A DNA stretch of 47,500 nt from Tubiluchus corallicola (taxonomy: Eukaryota > Priapulida > Priapulimorpha > Priapulimorphida > Tubiluchidae), in assembly GCA_030141605.1 (NCBI GenBank), contig JAQGDQ010000065.1, positions 22,501-70,000 of the forward strand, read 5' to 3'. The position numbers were made by a program, and so were the translations under genes. Each line of letters starts with the position of its first letter. Position 1 is the stretch's first letter. Below are positions 22,148-32,579 of the stretch, in pieces. The notes below the pieces were generated by a model that worked only from the letters and a program-made list of their open reading frames with translations, ran no database searches and was not told the origin of the DNA.

Positions 22148-22815
22148 CAGTATCTGTTCGGTATCAGTTTTGAGGGGAGATAATAGGTATCGGCTTCGGG
22201 GAATATCAAAATATCATTATTGGTTCAATCGTTTTTTCGGTTTCGGAACAACACTGGTGTCATGTATAGGTGTTAGCGCCAAACCTTCAAGTGCGAACTT
22301 TCAAATTCGATTCGAACGAGTTTTTTAGTTCGAATTATCTCTTATTATTATTTATTACTATTATTTTAATAATTTTTATTATTAAAACGATTGAAACATC
22401 ATGCAATTAGCATAATCTTGCTGTGATATCTGCACACAATTTTAAACAAATTATTAATGGTTTTACTGGAGAACAAGATCAAGTAATATGCATGATCTTT
22501 GTGAAACTAATTTTTACTGGTAGTTCGAAAACTTGTTCGAAAATCTTTCAATCTCAATTCGATTCGAATTCGAAATACTGAAGTTTGGTGCGATTCGAAT
22601 TTGAAACGCTAAAATTTGATTCGATTCGAATTCGCAACCCTAGTCATGTATGCACAATTGCACATTTCAACACATGCTGCTATAATCAATGATCGGTTAA
22701 TTGATATCTGTTTTGAGGAAATCGATATCGGTTCGATGTTGTTTTCGAGGAAACTCAAATAACTCGGTAATGGACTATCGGTTCAGATACGTTTTTGGCG
22801 GGTTCGGAACAACAT
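22148..22815. repeat. Duplicated 110-bp sequence interrupted by a hAT MITE
   Basis: 22148-22256 and 22701-22815 share tatctgtt..gttttgagg, tatcggttcg and ggttcggaacaaca. The hAT MITE at 22267-22642 is inserted between them, so the duplication is older. Confidence 0.6.
22267..22642. mobile_element. hAT-like MITE, copy 1
   Basis: A perfect 8-bp duplication gtcatgta lies at 22259-22266 and 22643-22650. The ends are TAGGTGTTAGC and (inverted) TAGGGTTGCGA. Subterminal arrays of ttcgaa/attcga are present. It is homologous throughout to 43236-43632. Confidence 0.88.
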
Positions 22816-23582
22816 GGTTAAAATGTGATCTTTCTGCGGCTTTATGGCATGGGCTCATGGACTCATAAACTTTATACCTGTACCTAGAAGGTTTCGCCTA
22901 TTTCTCGTTTCATGTTTACATCTGTACGTGTGAAACAGGGATAGGTTAAAGAGTTAATTTTTTTGTGCGTTTGAATAGCTAGGTCAGTTACTCACTTATT
23001 ATCTTGTATGAGTTTGTGTGGCTGTTTTATAGAAAAACGATTTTTACTTATGTACAGTTGTTGGAAAAGTAGTAATGTTTTTAAATTGTGGTACGCTCGT
23101 TCTAATTGTGGACGCAGCAGATAAATGAGGTAATATTTTTATTTGTTCTCAAGTAAGAGAAGTTACCTATCAAGAGTCACGTTTATTGATCGAGTAATTA
23201 AGCACAACAGTGCATAAAAAAATCAGGAAATTATGTGAAGAAAAGCTCTCTCCTGGGCGTGCATTTATTTGCAGTTTGTACTATAACACTATGACGTAAA
23301 CACTTTATCACTAATGGAAAGATATTTCAATTTGCCAATGACATTAATATGTTGTAATAATTTTAACAAGTGTGAATGTAGTTGCATGACAAAGTCAGTC
23401 TGAACTGAGTGGTTATTTTTTGCAGTTTGCTCTATCAGATTTTGAATAAGACGTATTTCATCGCTAAATTTTATACTTTTTTAGGTTCACAATGGGTTGG
23501 TAGAAAGACAAATGGTTGGGAATGAATATAATCATGAGTGAGTGACATACAGTAAAAAACAGCCGCGCTGTAAGCGTTGAAC
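22816..23582 (+). promoter_or_regulatory. 5' flank of RNF26, unassigned
   Basis: AT-rich sequence with no open frame or repeat that I recognise. A polypyrimidine-AG acceptor-like site (ttttttgcag, about 23414-23423) could start a 5' UTR exon running to the ATG. No TATA box is evident. Confidence 0.25.
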
Positions 23583-24630
23583 ATGATAGCAGCTATTATA
23601 GGTCTCCTGTACGCTGTTGTAAAGTCGGCAGTAATTGCCGTTGATTTTTGCCTTGGTGCATTACTGAATTTGTTCAATTTTAATTACAGCATGGTGTCTT
23701 CGATGTTAGGGTATGTAGCATTGGGTGTGAACTATGCATTTTTTGCTGTGTTCGTTGTCTACCAAGTTACCGTGGACTTCTTTCAAATTGCCATCGTTCT
23801 GACCGGTCACTTGATTGATTGGTTAGTACATGTCTTCATTGGTGTCGTAAGTTTCGTCAGAGCTTTGTTGCAAATTGCGTGTGTCATGTGGGAAAATGGT
23901 ACTGACATAATGGATACTGTGAAATTCACGTTGCAAAGACTGTTTTACGAAGACGATGATGTTATGTTTGAACAAATAGACTCAACTGAAAGAGCTGAGT
24001 ATATTTTTGGGAGTAACTTTGTCCCGCTGTATGTTTATTTTATTATTATTGCATTGCTTCTGTTCATTTTAGTGGCAGTAACATTTTTCGCTCCGGTTTT
24101 TCTGATTTTTTCCGCGGCAGGACAGACTTTTCTTTTTGTTTTCGGGGGCGTGGCAAATGTCATGCCGTGCACAAGGAACCGACGACGCGAGAAGTCGGCA
24201 AAGCGAAAATCTGAGGCGCATTGTGGGCAGTTTCAATGGAGATTCTGAACCGGAGGAAAATGAGGGACCTTCCGCACCTCTTCCAAGTCCTCAAACGCCT
24301 CCTACTTTAAGGAGGAGAACTGCGCCTGACATTAATCGATCTTCCAGTGAGCACAGTATTCATCGGAGGGTGAATCCATCTGTCGCACAATCGCACGAAG
24401 ATGACAGTACCGATGATGACAACTCTGCATCTTTGTACCCGTCCCTTGAGAGACTTCAACGAGAGGAAAGACATCAATGTGTCGTGTGCCAGGATAAAGA
24501 AAAGAACACGTTACTAATTCCATGCAGACATCTGTGCTTGTGTGAACTATGTGCTACGCACATCCTCAATAGAAGGGAATGTCCCATATGTCGGAATTAC
24601 GTACGAGAAATTGTTCATGTCTATCTGTGA
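23583..24630 (+). CDS. RNF26: RNF26-like multipass RING E3 ubiquitin ligase (apparent +1 frame break)
   Basis: RNF26 is an ER membrane E3 ligase that, in mammals, anchors endosome positioning and affects STING turnover. The N-terminal frame from ATG 23583 (A at -3, preferred over a TTG six bases upstream) gives about 185 residues. It has four to five hydrophobic segments (roughly 1-25, 40-65, 75-105, 145-190) separated by an acidic YEDDDVMFEQ loop. The C-terminal frame, ending at 24630, gives a Ser/Pro/acidic linker and a C3HC4 RING: CVVC, PCRHLCLCELC, CPIC, finishing in IVHVYL like the VYL end of vertebrate RNF26. The two frames differ by +1 and are both open only between 24106 and 24248. 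The G5 run at 24144-24148 is the likeliest spot for an extra base. The gene seems intronless, as in vertebrates, and about 348 residues against 433 in human. The frame break may be an assembly error, a polymorphism, recoding or a disabled copy. Confidence 0.9.
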
Positions 24631-24642
24631 TACTTGTGGGTA

Positions 24643-24820
24643 GTACGGTCAAATCTCTTTATACCACTTCTATTTGGGACTGCAAAAAGGTTGCCGTTAA
24701 GCGAGTTTCACACTATAACAACGTGCATTAATGCAAATATAGAAATTTTGTTTTGCCAAAAATTTTGGCATTAAGTGAGGTTAACGTTATGAAGGGGAGT
24801 GTTATAGCGAGGTTTGACTA
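24643..24820. mobile_element. Small pogo/Tigger-like MITE (family 4) in RNF26 3' flank
   Basis: The left end is cGGTCAAATCTCTTTATACC and the right end, inverted, GTCAAACCTCGCTATAACAC. TA borders are likely. About 178 bp, starting 12 bases after the RNF26 stop. The ends are more diverged than those of the other families here. Confidence 0.65.
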
Positions 24821-24850
24821 GAGATAGTATTTCCTGCAGTGCATTTCTTA

Positions 24851-24974
24851 AATAAATAATCTGGCAAAACTGTAAATTTGAAAATGCCAACACATTATTT
24901 ACTTGTTTATAAAAGTACTGTTAGATCTTGGGCTTATATTTTCTGCGACAGATTCATCTGGTGAAAAGAATAAA
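24851..24974 (+). terminator. Candidate polyadenylation signals for RNF26
   Basis: AATAAA occurs at 24851-24856 and again at 24969-24974, 220 and 340 bases after the RNF26 stop. Both lie beyond the small MITE at 24643-24820, which would then be part of the 3' UTR. The assignment is by motif and position. Confidence 0.4.
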
Positions 24975-25449
24975 TTCCATTTTTTATTTATTGCATTACC
25001 TTTCTTTAAATGAGTTCAAGTTCAAATTGTCTATGACAGACAAGACTAAACATTTATAGGTTTAGCCACTAGCTTATAATTTAGTTTGCAAGATGCAATT
25101 ATCTTAGGATGTAGTTTGTCTTTATTAGCTCTTTCAAAACTTCTGCCAGTTGTTCAAATCTTTGATGTGTATCGAGGGTTTTATTGGTGTACTGCAAAGC
25201 AGTTGTCGTCAATGTTGTACAGTATTTTGAATTACCCTCTGTATAGTAAAAAAAAACATCTCGAAATTTACTGTTTTCGATGGTTTAATATTGGAAAAGT
25301 AGCGGCAGAATTGTGCCGTATTGCTTTCTGTAGGTTAGTATTCTAAAAAATGTGAAGTCTTCGCACGTTCACTAAGACAAATCGTAAGAAACATCCACTC
25401 AGCAATTTTTAATAAACCGTTGACAGCACATTGTCGTTCCGAAGCATTT
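24975..25449. other. Unassigned, downstream of RNF26
   Basis: AT-rich with no element recognised; the 25086-25346 open frame has no family signature. Confidence 0.3.
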
Positions 25450-26050
25450 TATCAATCAATCAGTCAATTTATTTCACTCCAGCAATACATAATTATACAA
25501 TACATTAACATACAATATTATTGAAACAAAAAGAAATAGTATAGATAAAAAAACGTTGATGAAGACAAATTAACCAAATAAAAGAGTTGCTGTATGACAC
25601 CTTGAAAGCTTGGCTTGTTAGGGTGGCAGAAATGAGTGAATGAAAGAATGCTTAGGGTTAGTAGACATGATGGAATGGGAAAAATAATAAGATTAGGGAT
25701 AGGAAGGAGGAAGGGAGGGAAGGATGAGTGAATGAAAGAATAGTTAGGGTCAGAAGAAATGATGGAATGGAAAAATAGCAAGATTAGGGATAGGAAGAAG
25801 GAAGGGAGGGAAGGATGAGTGAATGAAAGAATGGTCAGGGTTAGTAGACATGATGGAATGGAAAAAAATAGTAAGATTAGGGATAGGAAGAAGGAAGGGA
25901 GGAGAGGATGAGTGAATGAAAGAATGGTTAGGGTTAGTAGACATGATGGAATGGAAAAAAATAGTAAGATTAGGGATAGGAAGAAGGAAGGGAGGGAAGG
26001 ATGAGTGAATGAAAGAATGGTTAGGGTCAGTAGACATGATGGAATGGAAA
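25450..26050 (-). mobile_element. 3' end of the same retroelement as 8103-8860
   Basis: The minus strand ends aaataaattgactgattgat. 25465-25633 is nearly identical to 8130-8295, followed by a five-unit 92-bp array (25634, 25726, 25817, 25910, 26003). No polymerase frame is present. Confidence 0.75.
25634..26050. repeat. 92-bp tandem repeat, 5 units
   Basis: The same unit as in 8296-8845 (gagtgaatgaaagaatgg...aggaagaaggaaggg), at 91-93-bp spacing. Confidence 0.95.
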
Positions 26051-26569
26051 TTTTTTTAAAAGTTTAAGCTGTGCAAAATGTCACCATTCACTGACAATTG
26101 TGTCATTTTCAAATGAACAAGAATTCTGCTGTGATGCAGTTTAGGGAAGTGTCCAACGAATTACCTCATTTCACTAATGTTTCCAAATTTTCTTCCTAGG
26201 TGGCGCCACATGCTCTTAAATATATTTTTCAAGATGGTAGTGAATGTTGTTTGCCATAAATACTGCGTCTGGTAACGTTTGCTAGTGTGATATGTTAAAA
26301 TTGAAAATGACATATTTTCGATCTGTATGCTGTGATAAAATTATAACTGTACTGTGAACTATTCTTTGCCGTTTTTTCATTATTTAATAAAAAGATGCCC
26401 ACAAAGGTTAACGAATACTTAGCATTACTGCTTTTTAATCATTTAAACGAGACGTTTAATTCGACTTTGCATCTTGAAAATGGAAAATTCTAATTTGAAA
26501 CTCAGCAACGATACTTTCTTTATTCTTTGTACAGTATGTTCCAAGGGTTCTTTGTTTACTTGAACGAAA
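26051..26569. other. Unassigned
   Basis: AT-rich. Nothing recognised before the GC-box patch at 26570. Confidence 0.3.
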
Positions 26570-26778
26570 GGGCGTGGCTATAGGCGGAGCACGGCACGTT
26601 AATTGGTCTATTGATCGCACGTGGTCTGGCTCACTAGTACGCTGCTGCCGGTCCATTTTGCAGAGAACAAGTTACACGAGGGACGTTGCAGCAGCAGCGT
26701 AGGTGTTCCTCTCTCTGCAAATTTTAGAGATATTAGATCTGATTTTCGTGAGACCAGTGCATCGGGAAAACAACGAAC
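26570..26778 (+). promoter_or_regulatory. Promoter/5' UTR-like stretch before the 26779 exon
   Basis: It contains gggcgtgg and ggcgg GC-box-like motifs near 26570-26590, CpG dinucleotides and a CAG-rich stretch around 26690. It differs from the AT-rich surroundings. Its role is inferred from position and composition. Confidence 0.3.
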
Positions 26779-26829
26779 ATGTCAGGATTTAAGCTTGGAA
26801 TTGTCAGGTTGGGGAGAGCAGCGGGAAAG
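26779..26829 (+). CDS. Probable first coding exon of an unidentified gene
   Basis: ATG with A at -3 (gaacATG), then 17 codons, MSGFKLGIVRLGRAAGK, then a consensus donor AAG|GTAAGA. The peptide is basic, has no acidic residue and could form an amphipathic helix, as mitochondrial import signals do. Upstream (about 26570-26780) lies a GC-richer, promoter-like stretch with GGGCGTGG and GGCGG motifs. I could not find a convincing second exon in the remaining 20 kb. The product cannot be named; a short mitochondrial or membrane protein is one possibility. The lack of downstream exons keeps confidence modest. Confidence 0.45.
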
Positions 26830-27850
26830 GTAAGACAACTTTTCTTTGTTCGTGGCTGTTACTTCTAATGGTTTGCAATTACTGTAGATTTCCTAGTGTA
26901 TTGTGTTCAAGCTGTACTATATGAGAGAGAAAAGCATTCGAATTTCTGCGTTTTTTTACTGTTAACTGAGATTTTTAAAATATGAACTATATAAAATCTG
27001 ATGTTCTGAAACGTTGTAAGACAAGATAAATACTTACAGGCTCATTACATTTTTTTTAGGTGTTTGTATATATACATACAGATACATATATAAACATTGT
27101 AGTATTAAAAATAGATTTGGTATTAAATTAAGTACTAAGTAGCAGAAATGTATATTTAATCTAGTCGAATTTTTTAAAGGGCAGAAAAAATAGTAAGCGA
27201 GAAATTCTTGAGAATTGAATGCGAGGTTACATTGTGAATAATAATAATAGTTATACTATATGCATAAATTTATCTTGCATCAGAATGTTATCGTGCATAA
27301 AATAGTGTTAAAAAAGTTGAACTGACTTCGTTACAGCGCGAGCTTGTTACTCGACGAGCTCATTAGCTTTATTCTGTGGCATTCACACCTGCCTTAAACG
27401 AGTTTTTTGCCTAAATGTTGTAAACTTTCGCTTCTTGTGCGATCGTAACTTTGCCTGTTTCGCTGAATAAAGGAAATCGGTGGTTTTTAGAATGTCTCAC
27501 TCCCCTGAGTCGTCTGGACTTCCTTTCTTTGTGTCGGGCATGTGCGTTTCCTGCCACCCCCACACGTTGATACGATACGAAATTAGTATACATGTATTAG
27601 TATATATATTAGGACCGTCGATCTTTGTGGACAAAGCCTTTGGGTGGTTTACTGACAGTAGAGCAATTCTTATAAAAATAAAAGAATGGTCGAAAGTTTA
27701 TTTAAGTCTTGCAACATTTGAAAACATTGGATTTTATATAGTTCATATTATAAAAAAAATCTCGGTTAACGCTAAAGAAATGCATAAATTCGAATGCTTT
27801 TCTCCCTCATACTTGTTGTTGGCATCCTTCTGTCTCGGAAGACAATGGAG
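26830..27850 (+). other. Presumed first intron after 26779-26829, unassigned
   Basis: AT-rich sequence with a tatatata/catacata patch at 27065-27100. Open frames at 27411-27962 lack recognisable similarity on either strand. Confidence 0.3.
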
Positions 27851-28190
27851 TGTGCGCCAAGAGAGTCAGTTATTGATCACATTGATGGAGTTGCAGCGTC
27901 GACTGTGGCTGAGCAGTGCGATCCTTGAACGTCTCCGGGGCGCACGCCTGCGCAAGGTGTAAGGAGATCCTGAGTTGCCCATACAACAGGAACCCCCTCT
28001 CTTCCTCGCTGGTGTAGTCCAAAGGAAAACGGAGCGTTTGGCACCAGGTTGGCTGCAGGAGCTGCCGGAGTCAGTGAACATGCTGCACTGGTCTGCCTTC
28101 GGGGCTCCACTCCTAATTTGGAAGGTTTACTCCTCTGGGTCACTTGACCTCCTCCGCCCTCTAGCCGTTGGGTCCCTCGCAGAGTATACA
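27850..28190. other. GC-richer block, probably an element fragment
   Basis: Sharply higher GC than both flanks, with long overlapping open frames on both strands and none recognisable. Its isolated composition suggests a transposon-derived or transferred segment; no ends found. Confidence 0.35.
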
Positions 28191-28673
28191 TGCATAAGTA
28201 TAATACAAGTATATACTAACACTTGTATACATGTATTAAATTACTAGTAGCGCGCCCGTGTTAGCCAGGATACGCCTCGCTTTGCAGCTTGTAGCTCATG
28301 TTCTAATAAACTAAAAACCCTAAAGATGCAACTGCCTCAGAAAATGTCAGAAAAGGGGTTACAAAATTTGTAAATAACTTTTTCGTCCTGTTTGTTATAA
28401 TGCGCATGCGTGCAGACGACGAGACTTTAATGGCACGTTTATATGTGGGTTTAGGGAAAAAATTAGAAAAAACTCGTCGCAGGCAGAAACACGACACATT
28501 TACATTTGTGAAAGTTGTACGTGAAAAGTTGATAGTGTGTTGGCATGTAAAATGTGTAGTATGTACATGTGTAATACACGTGCCTCGTGACTGTTTTGCT
28601 CATATGGGCATTGTTTTTTTAATTTATTAAATATATCCACAATGATCATTACAGCATTGTACATAAAAGTATT
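28191..28673. other. Unassigned; small plus-strand open frame
   Basis: A frame from 28400 (MRMRADDETLMARLYVGLGK and on, 76 codons) has a protein-like first half, and an NRF1-like GCGCATGCGT covers its start. There is no other support for a gene. Confidence 0.25.
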
Positions 28674-29610
28674 TAATAACATATTTATTATCATGTGCAC
28701 AAGATGCCAAGGGGTACTCAAGAAGTAATTACTTGTTTAGAGCACCCCAAATGAACGTGGACTGAGTGTAATAGAAAAGAGCAGTAAAGGAGTAGAAAGA
28801 AAGGTTAATAGAGAATAGAAAGAAGGAGAAAGATGTGATGGCATCTTTATTATTATGTACACAAGATGCCAAGCCGCAAATGACCCGTGGGGTACTCAAG
28901 AAGTAATTACTTGTTTAGAGCACCCCAAATGAATGTGGACTGAGTGTAATAGAAAAGAGCAGTAAAGGAGTAGAAGGAAAGGTTAATAGAGAATAGAAAG
29001 AAGGAGAAAGATGTGATGGTATCTGTATGAAGCAATGAATGTGGACTGAGTGTAGTAGAAAAGAGCAGTAAAGGAGTAGAAAGAAAGGTTAATAGAGAAT
29101 AGAAAGAAGGAGAAAGATGTGATGGCATCTTTATTATTATGTACACAAGATGCCAAGCCGCAAATGACCCGTGGGGTACTCAAGAAGTAATTACTTGTTT
29201 AGAGCACCCCAAATGAATGTGGACTGAGTGTAATAGAAAAGAGCAGTAAAGGAGTAGAAAGAAAGGTTAATAGAGAATAGAAAGAAGGAGAAAGATGTGA
29301 TGGTATCTGTATGAAGTAATGAATGTGGACTGAGTGTAGTAGAAAAGAGCAGTAAAGGAGTAGAAAGAAAGGTTAATAGAGAATAGAAAGAAGGAGAAAG
29401 ATGTGATGGCATCTTTATTATTATGTACACAAGATGCCAAGCCGCAAATGACCCGTGGGGTACTCAAGAAGTAATTACTTGTTTAGAGCACCCCAAATGA
29501 ATGTGGACTGAGTGTAATAGAAAAGAGCAGTAAAGGAGTAGAAAGAAAGGTTAATAGAGAATAGAAAGAAGGAGAAAGGTGTGATGGTATCTGTATGAAG
29601 TAACGTGAAC
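28674..29610. repeat. 284-bp tandem repeat, about 3 units with internal duplication
   Basis: tgtgatggcatctttattat recurs at 28834, 29118 and 29402. Within each unit a roughly 97-bp segment (gaatgtggactgagtgta...gaaggagaaaga) is present twice. It lies at the 3' side of the LINE tail at 29690-29920 (minus strand), so it may be that LINE's 3' UTR. Confidence 0.9.
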
Positions 29611-29689
29611 TATAGAAATGTAAAAATTGACATAGCCAGCAACGCAATGGATTCCGACAGGGACAGCAGTGTAATTAATCAAATTGATT

Positions 29690-29920
29690 TATTCTGTATA
29701 ATTAGAAAAGATTTCACTTTTGAAATTTCTTTTCAAGTTATTTATAGATAAAGAATTTTTATGTATTCGTTGATCTTATTCCAAAGTCTAGGGCCAGTGT
29801 TAGTGATGAAGTGCCTTGCCGCGTCAGTCCTGCAATACTTAATACGAAATTCGTTAAATCTTGTTGAGTAATGTCTTACGTTAGTAGACAATGGGTGTTA
29901 TGAATAAATGTTTCGTCTTT
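29690..29920 (-). mobile_element. LINE C-terminal tail relic
   Basis: One open minus-strand stretch reads RHYSTRFNEFRIKYCRTDAA then RHFITNTGPRLWNKINEYIK. The N-T-G-P-R-LWNKI motif is the G..LWNSLP end of LINE polymerases. The frame breaks afterwards (LKRNFKSEIFSNY in another frame). Confidence 0.75.
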
Positions 29921-29929
29921 TCAACATTG

Positions 29930-30549
29930 TGCTACAAGGAAAAGGGAGAGTCCACCAAGACGAGGCACTTATTTGTGGCCCTCGAGTTACGATCAAATCT
30001 ACAATGTTGCAACAAGCTTTCCTTTTCTAGCGATGATGTATAAACTTCAACATCAGAGGCATTAATTGTGTCATAATTAGAGAATTCGAAATATCCGTGA
30101 CTCGATTACAAAAAGAAAATTTGCAAAATGTTCAGTTTACGGTATAATTTATGTAATTTGACGTTTTCGTCCCCTAAGCCCAAAATGAGGTGCATATAAC
30201 AGTAATCCTCTTATGATTGTTACAAGTTTCGTGAACTATTTTAGGACAAAAATTAACCTATTTCTAATGGCTGTAACTTGAGAATTTGTGCTCTGTGAAT
30301 ATAATTTATATTAGGTCTTCAACAAAATACTTCAACTTTTCACTTTCGTGAAGTATCTTTGAACATTTTAAGGTTCCAAGATAAACATTTCAAACTGGTG
30401 TGCAGTATTGTAACACAGGTTTTATATAAGTGGAAACTATCAGAAAACTACATAACTTCAGTGGAAAATTATACGTATTTTTATTATTTATTTGTAAGAT
30501 GCAGTGTGGAAATAAATAAACTTGAATTTAACCTTAAAACTTCAATATT
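29930..30549. other. Unassigned, may hold older LINE sequence
   Basis: No clear motifs. ttgtaagatgcagtgtggaa at 30494 recurs at 30712, a 218-bp-spaced duplication spanning the micro-element. Confidence 0.35.
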
Positions 30550-30553
30550 TTAA

Positions 30554-30601
30554 AGAGTAGATTGTTTTGACCTACAGTTTAAGATTGCGTCCAGTTTTGC
30601 T
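30554..30601. mobile_element. TTAA-bounded 48-bp micro-element
   Basis: TTAA at 30550-30553 and 30602-30605. The core is agagtagattgttttgacct then acagtttaagattgcg. One end (reverse: AGCAAAACTGGACG) resembles the AGGAAAACCGGACG end of the TTAA MITE. Confidence 0.7.
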
Positions 30602-31099
30602 TTAAAGTAAATGATTCCTATAGAAAACAGAAGGGCGCAGTTTCTTTTTTTAACGTCTGATCCCGTAATTATGTTGATGTAAGTCATAAAACATATGTAA
30701 GATGACTTTGTAAGATGCAGTGTGGAAATAAATAAATTTGAACCTAAACTTAAGTCTCATATCACTTATGGTATCAGAGCTATCTCTGCATTAGTGGCGC
30801 CCAAATACTTGATATTGCATTTTTATGAGGTCACGTTAATTTCACCGTCATGAATTTGACACTGGCACTGTAAATTGTGACGAAATTTGGACAGTTATTC
30901 TTGCTGATTGTATCTGCTCTGGCATTTCCTGCGTGAGTGCCACTGAAACTGAAAGTAATGAGCTGCCGAGAGAAAAGAGAGGGCTGTTTTGCCCCGCGGC
31001 AAGGTGCAGGTGATCTCGTTTTTATTTCAACTTTCACTGGGCAACTTGGGTAGTCGTCTGAAACGTTGACGTTTTATAGTAAAGCTTGGTGAAATCTAA

Positions 31100-31535
31100 G
31101 GGGCGAGGTAAGTTTGGTAGGAGGAACTTTTGGTACACTGTAATTTTGGTACCGGGTAAGTTTGGTACGAGGGAATCTTGGTACCAGGAAAATTTGGTAC
31201 TAGGACTTTTTGGTACACTGTAATTTTGGTACAGTGAAAAGATAGATGGTACTGGAAAATATGGTACTAATAAACCAGACTTTCCTAGTACCATATTTCT
31301 TTCCTACTGAATAAACTTCTTTGTTTTCTAGTTCAAACAATTATTTTATACCGAAATGCTCTCTTTTTCGTTTAATACCATATTTTCCTCGTACCAAATT
31401 TTCCAGTACCAGATTTTCCTCGTACCAAATTTTCCTCGTACCAAATATTCCTCGTACCATATTTTCCTTGTACCAAAATTACCTCTACCAAACTTATGTG
31501 TACCAAACTTACTTGTACCAAATTTTCCCACGTTG
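31100..31535. mobile_element. Foldback-like element built of short inverted repeats
   Basis: The left half (31110-31265) repeats TTTGGTACNAGGNAAAATTT-type units every 15-25 bases. The right half (31375-31530) carries the same units reversed (cctcgtaccaaattttc). A direct 9-bp copy gaaatctaa flanks the whole, at 31091-31099 and 31536-31544. Nothing in it is coding; open frames such as TRKIWYE repeats are artefacts. The 9-bp duplication and subrepeat-filled arms are as in Drosophila FB elements, but family membership is not shown. Confidence 0.65.
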
Positions 31536-31544
31536 GAAATCTAA

Positions 31545-32300
31545 ACATGGTAATGTACATTGTACACTTTGTGTACTACTGAGTCTTCGATGAATTTTTA
31601 ATTAATTCTTCGCATTGGGGCTTGAAATCAGTTAGTTTTTATCATACGTAGATTGTTACAATAAAGTGTACAGTAATATTGTAATGGAATATTAGTTATT
31701 GTACGGATATGGTAATAAGTACGATTAATCAATAAAATTATAGGTAATTACACCAACTTACACATGGACTTTTTGTTAGAATTCTCTGTATAATAATTTG
31801 GCGAGTATGGCGGGCGATCATAAACTGTTTAATTTTAATCTTATAATAACTCTTAACCCAGGAAACGCAGACCTATATTTTTTCTAAATAACCTAGATTA
31901 CTTCTACATAGGCCTACGTCGCATGTGTGGTATTTGTGGGCCATGTTTATTCAGGTCTAGGCTAAGTGAAATATATCTGTGTAGTACACTTCCACTTATA
32001 ACCTATATTATAATGGAGCCTGCGTTTCTGCAATTCAAAAACATTAAAATTTTAATTCTTCGTGTAGGCCCAACGAATTCGGGTTATGTGAAGTAATATA
32101 CATATTTATTTATTTAGTACGATTAGACATAATTGTTTATACGTACTGTATATGAAAGTGTGCGCCGACAATGTTCTGGGAAAACAGTAAAATTTTGCGA
32201 TAAACGAAATCTTTCTAGGTCCGCCATGTTTTATTTGTGCCGCTGTTAATAAAGTACTTATTGCGGTGCACGTGTTGTTGATTCTTAACCCATTTTCCAA
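31545..32300. other. Unassigned
   Basis: AT-rich with no gene or element recognised. Confidence 0.3.
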
Positions 32301-32560
32301 CTAGAGTTGTGGCATTTTCTTAACCCTGCTTGGCAAGTTGGCGATTAAAAATGCTGTTAAAATTGCTTCTTGGCTGAAATTCTTCACGGTTGACCTTTCT
32401 CCGATCACGTGACAAAACGGACAAAGAACATTTTTTTCACGAATAGTATTTTGAAGCAATAGCCAACCCAGACGATCTTTATACGAAACAACGGCTAAGG
32501 TTCTGCACACACTAGAGATTAGTTCGTGAAGCGGAATATGATTAGGGTTAGTTAGGGGTA
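32301..32560 (-). other. Unassigned minus-strand open segment
   Basis: About 85 codons, including a VLCPFCHVIGERSTVKNFSQ stretch, open to the stop near 32301. No family was recognised. Upstream it runs into the RTE LINE fragment and a poly-G run, so a relic or a chance frame is possible. Confidence 0.2.
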
Positions 32561-32579
32561 GGGATAAGGTTAACCTAGC

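Noticed and set aside
24150-24175. Short intron explaining the RNF26 frame change
   Set aside because: The only nearby GT...AG pairs are 17-54 bases long, and those I checked do not have the 3n+1 length needed.
28907-29467. Repeated serine/leucine-rich hydrophobic proteins
   Set aside because: They come from the 284-bp purine-rich array read on the minus strand.
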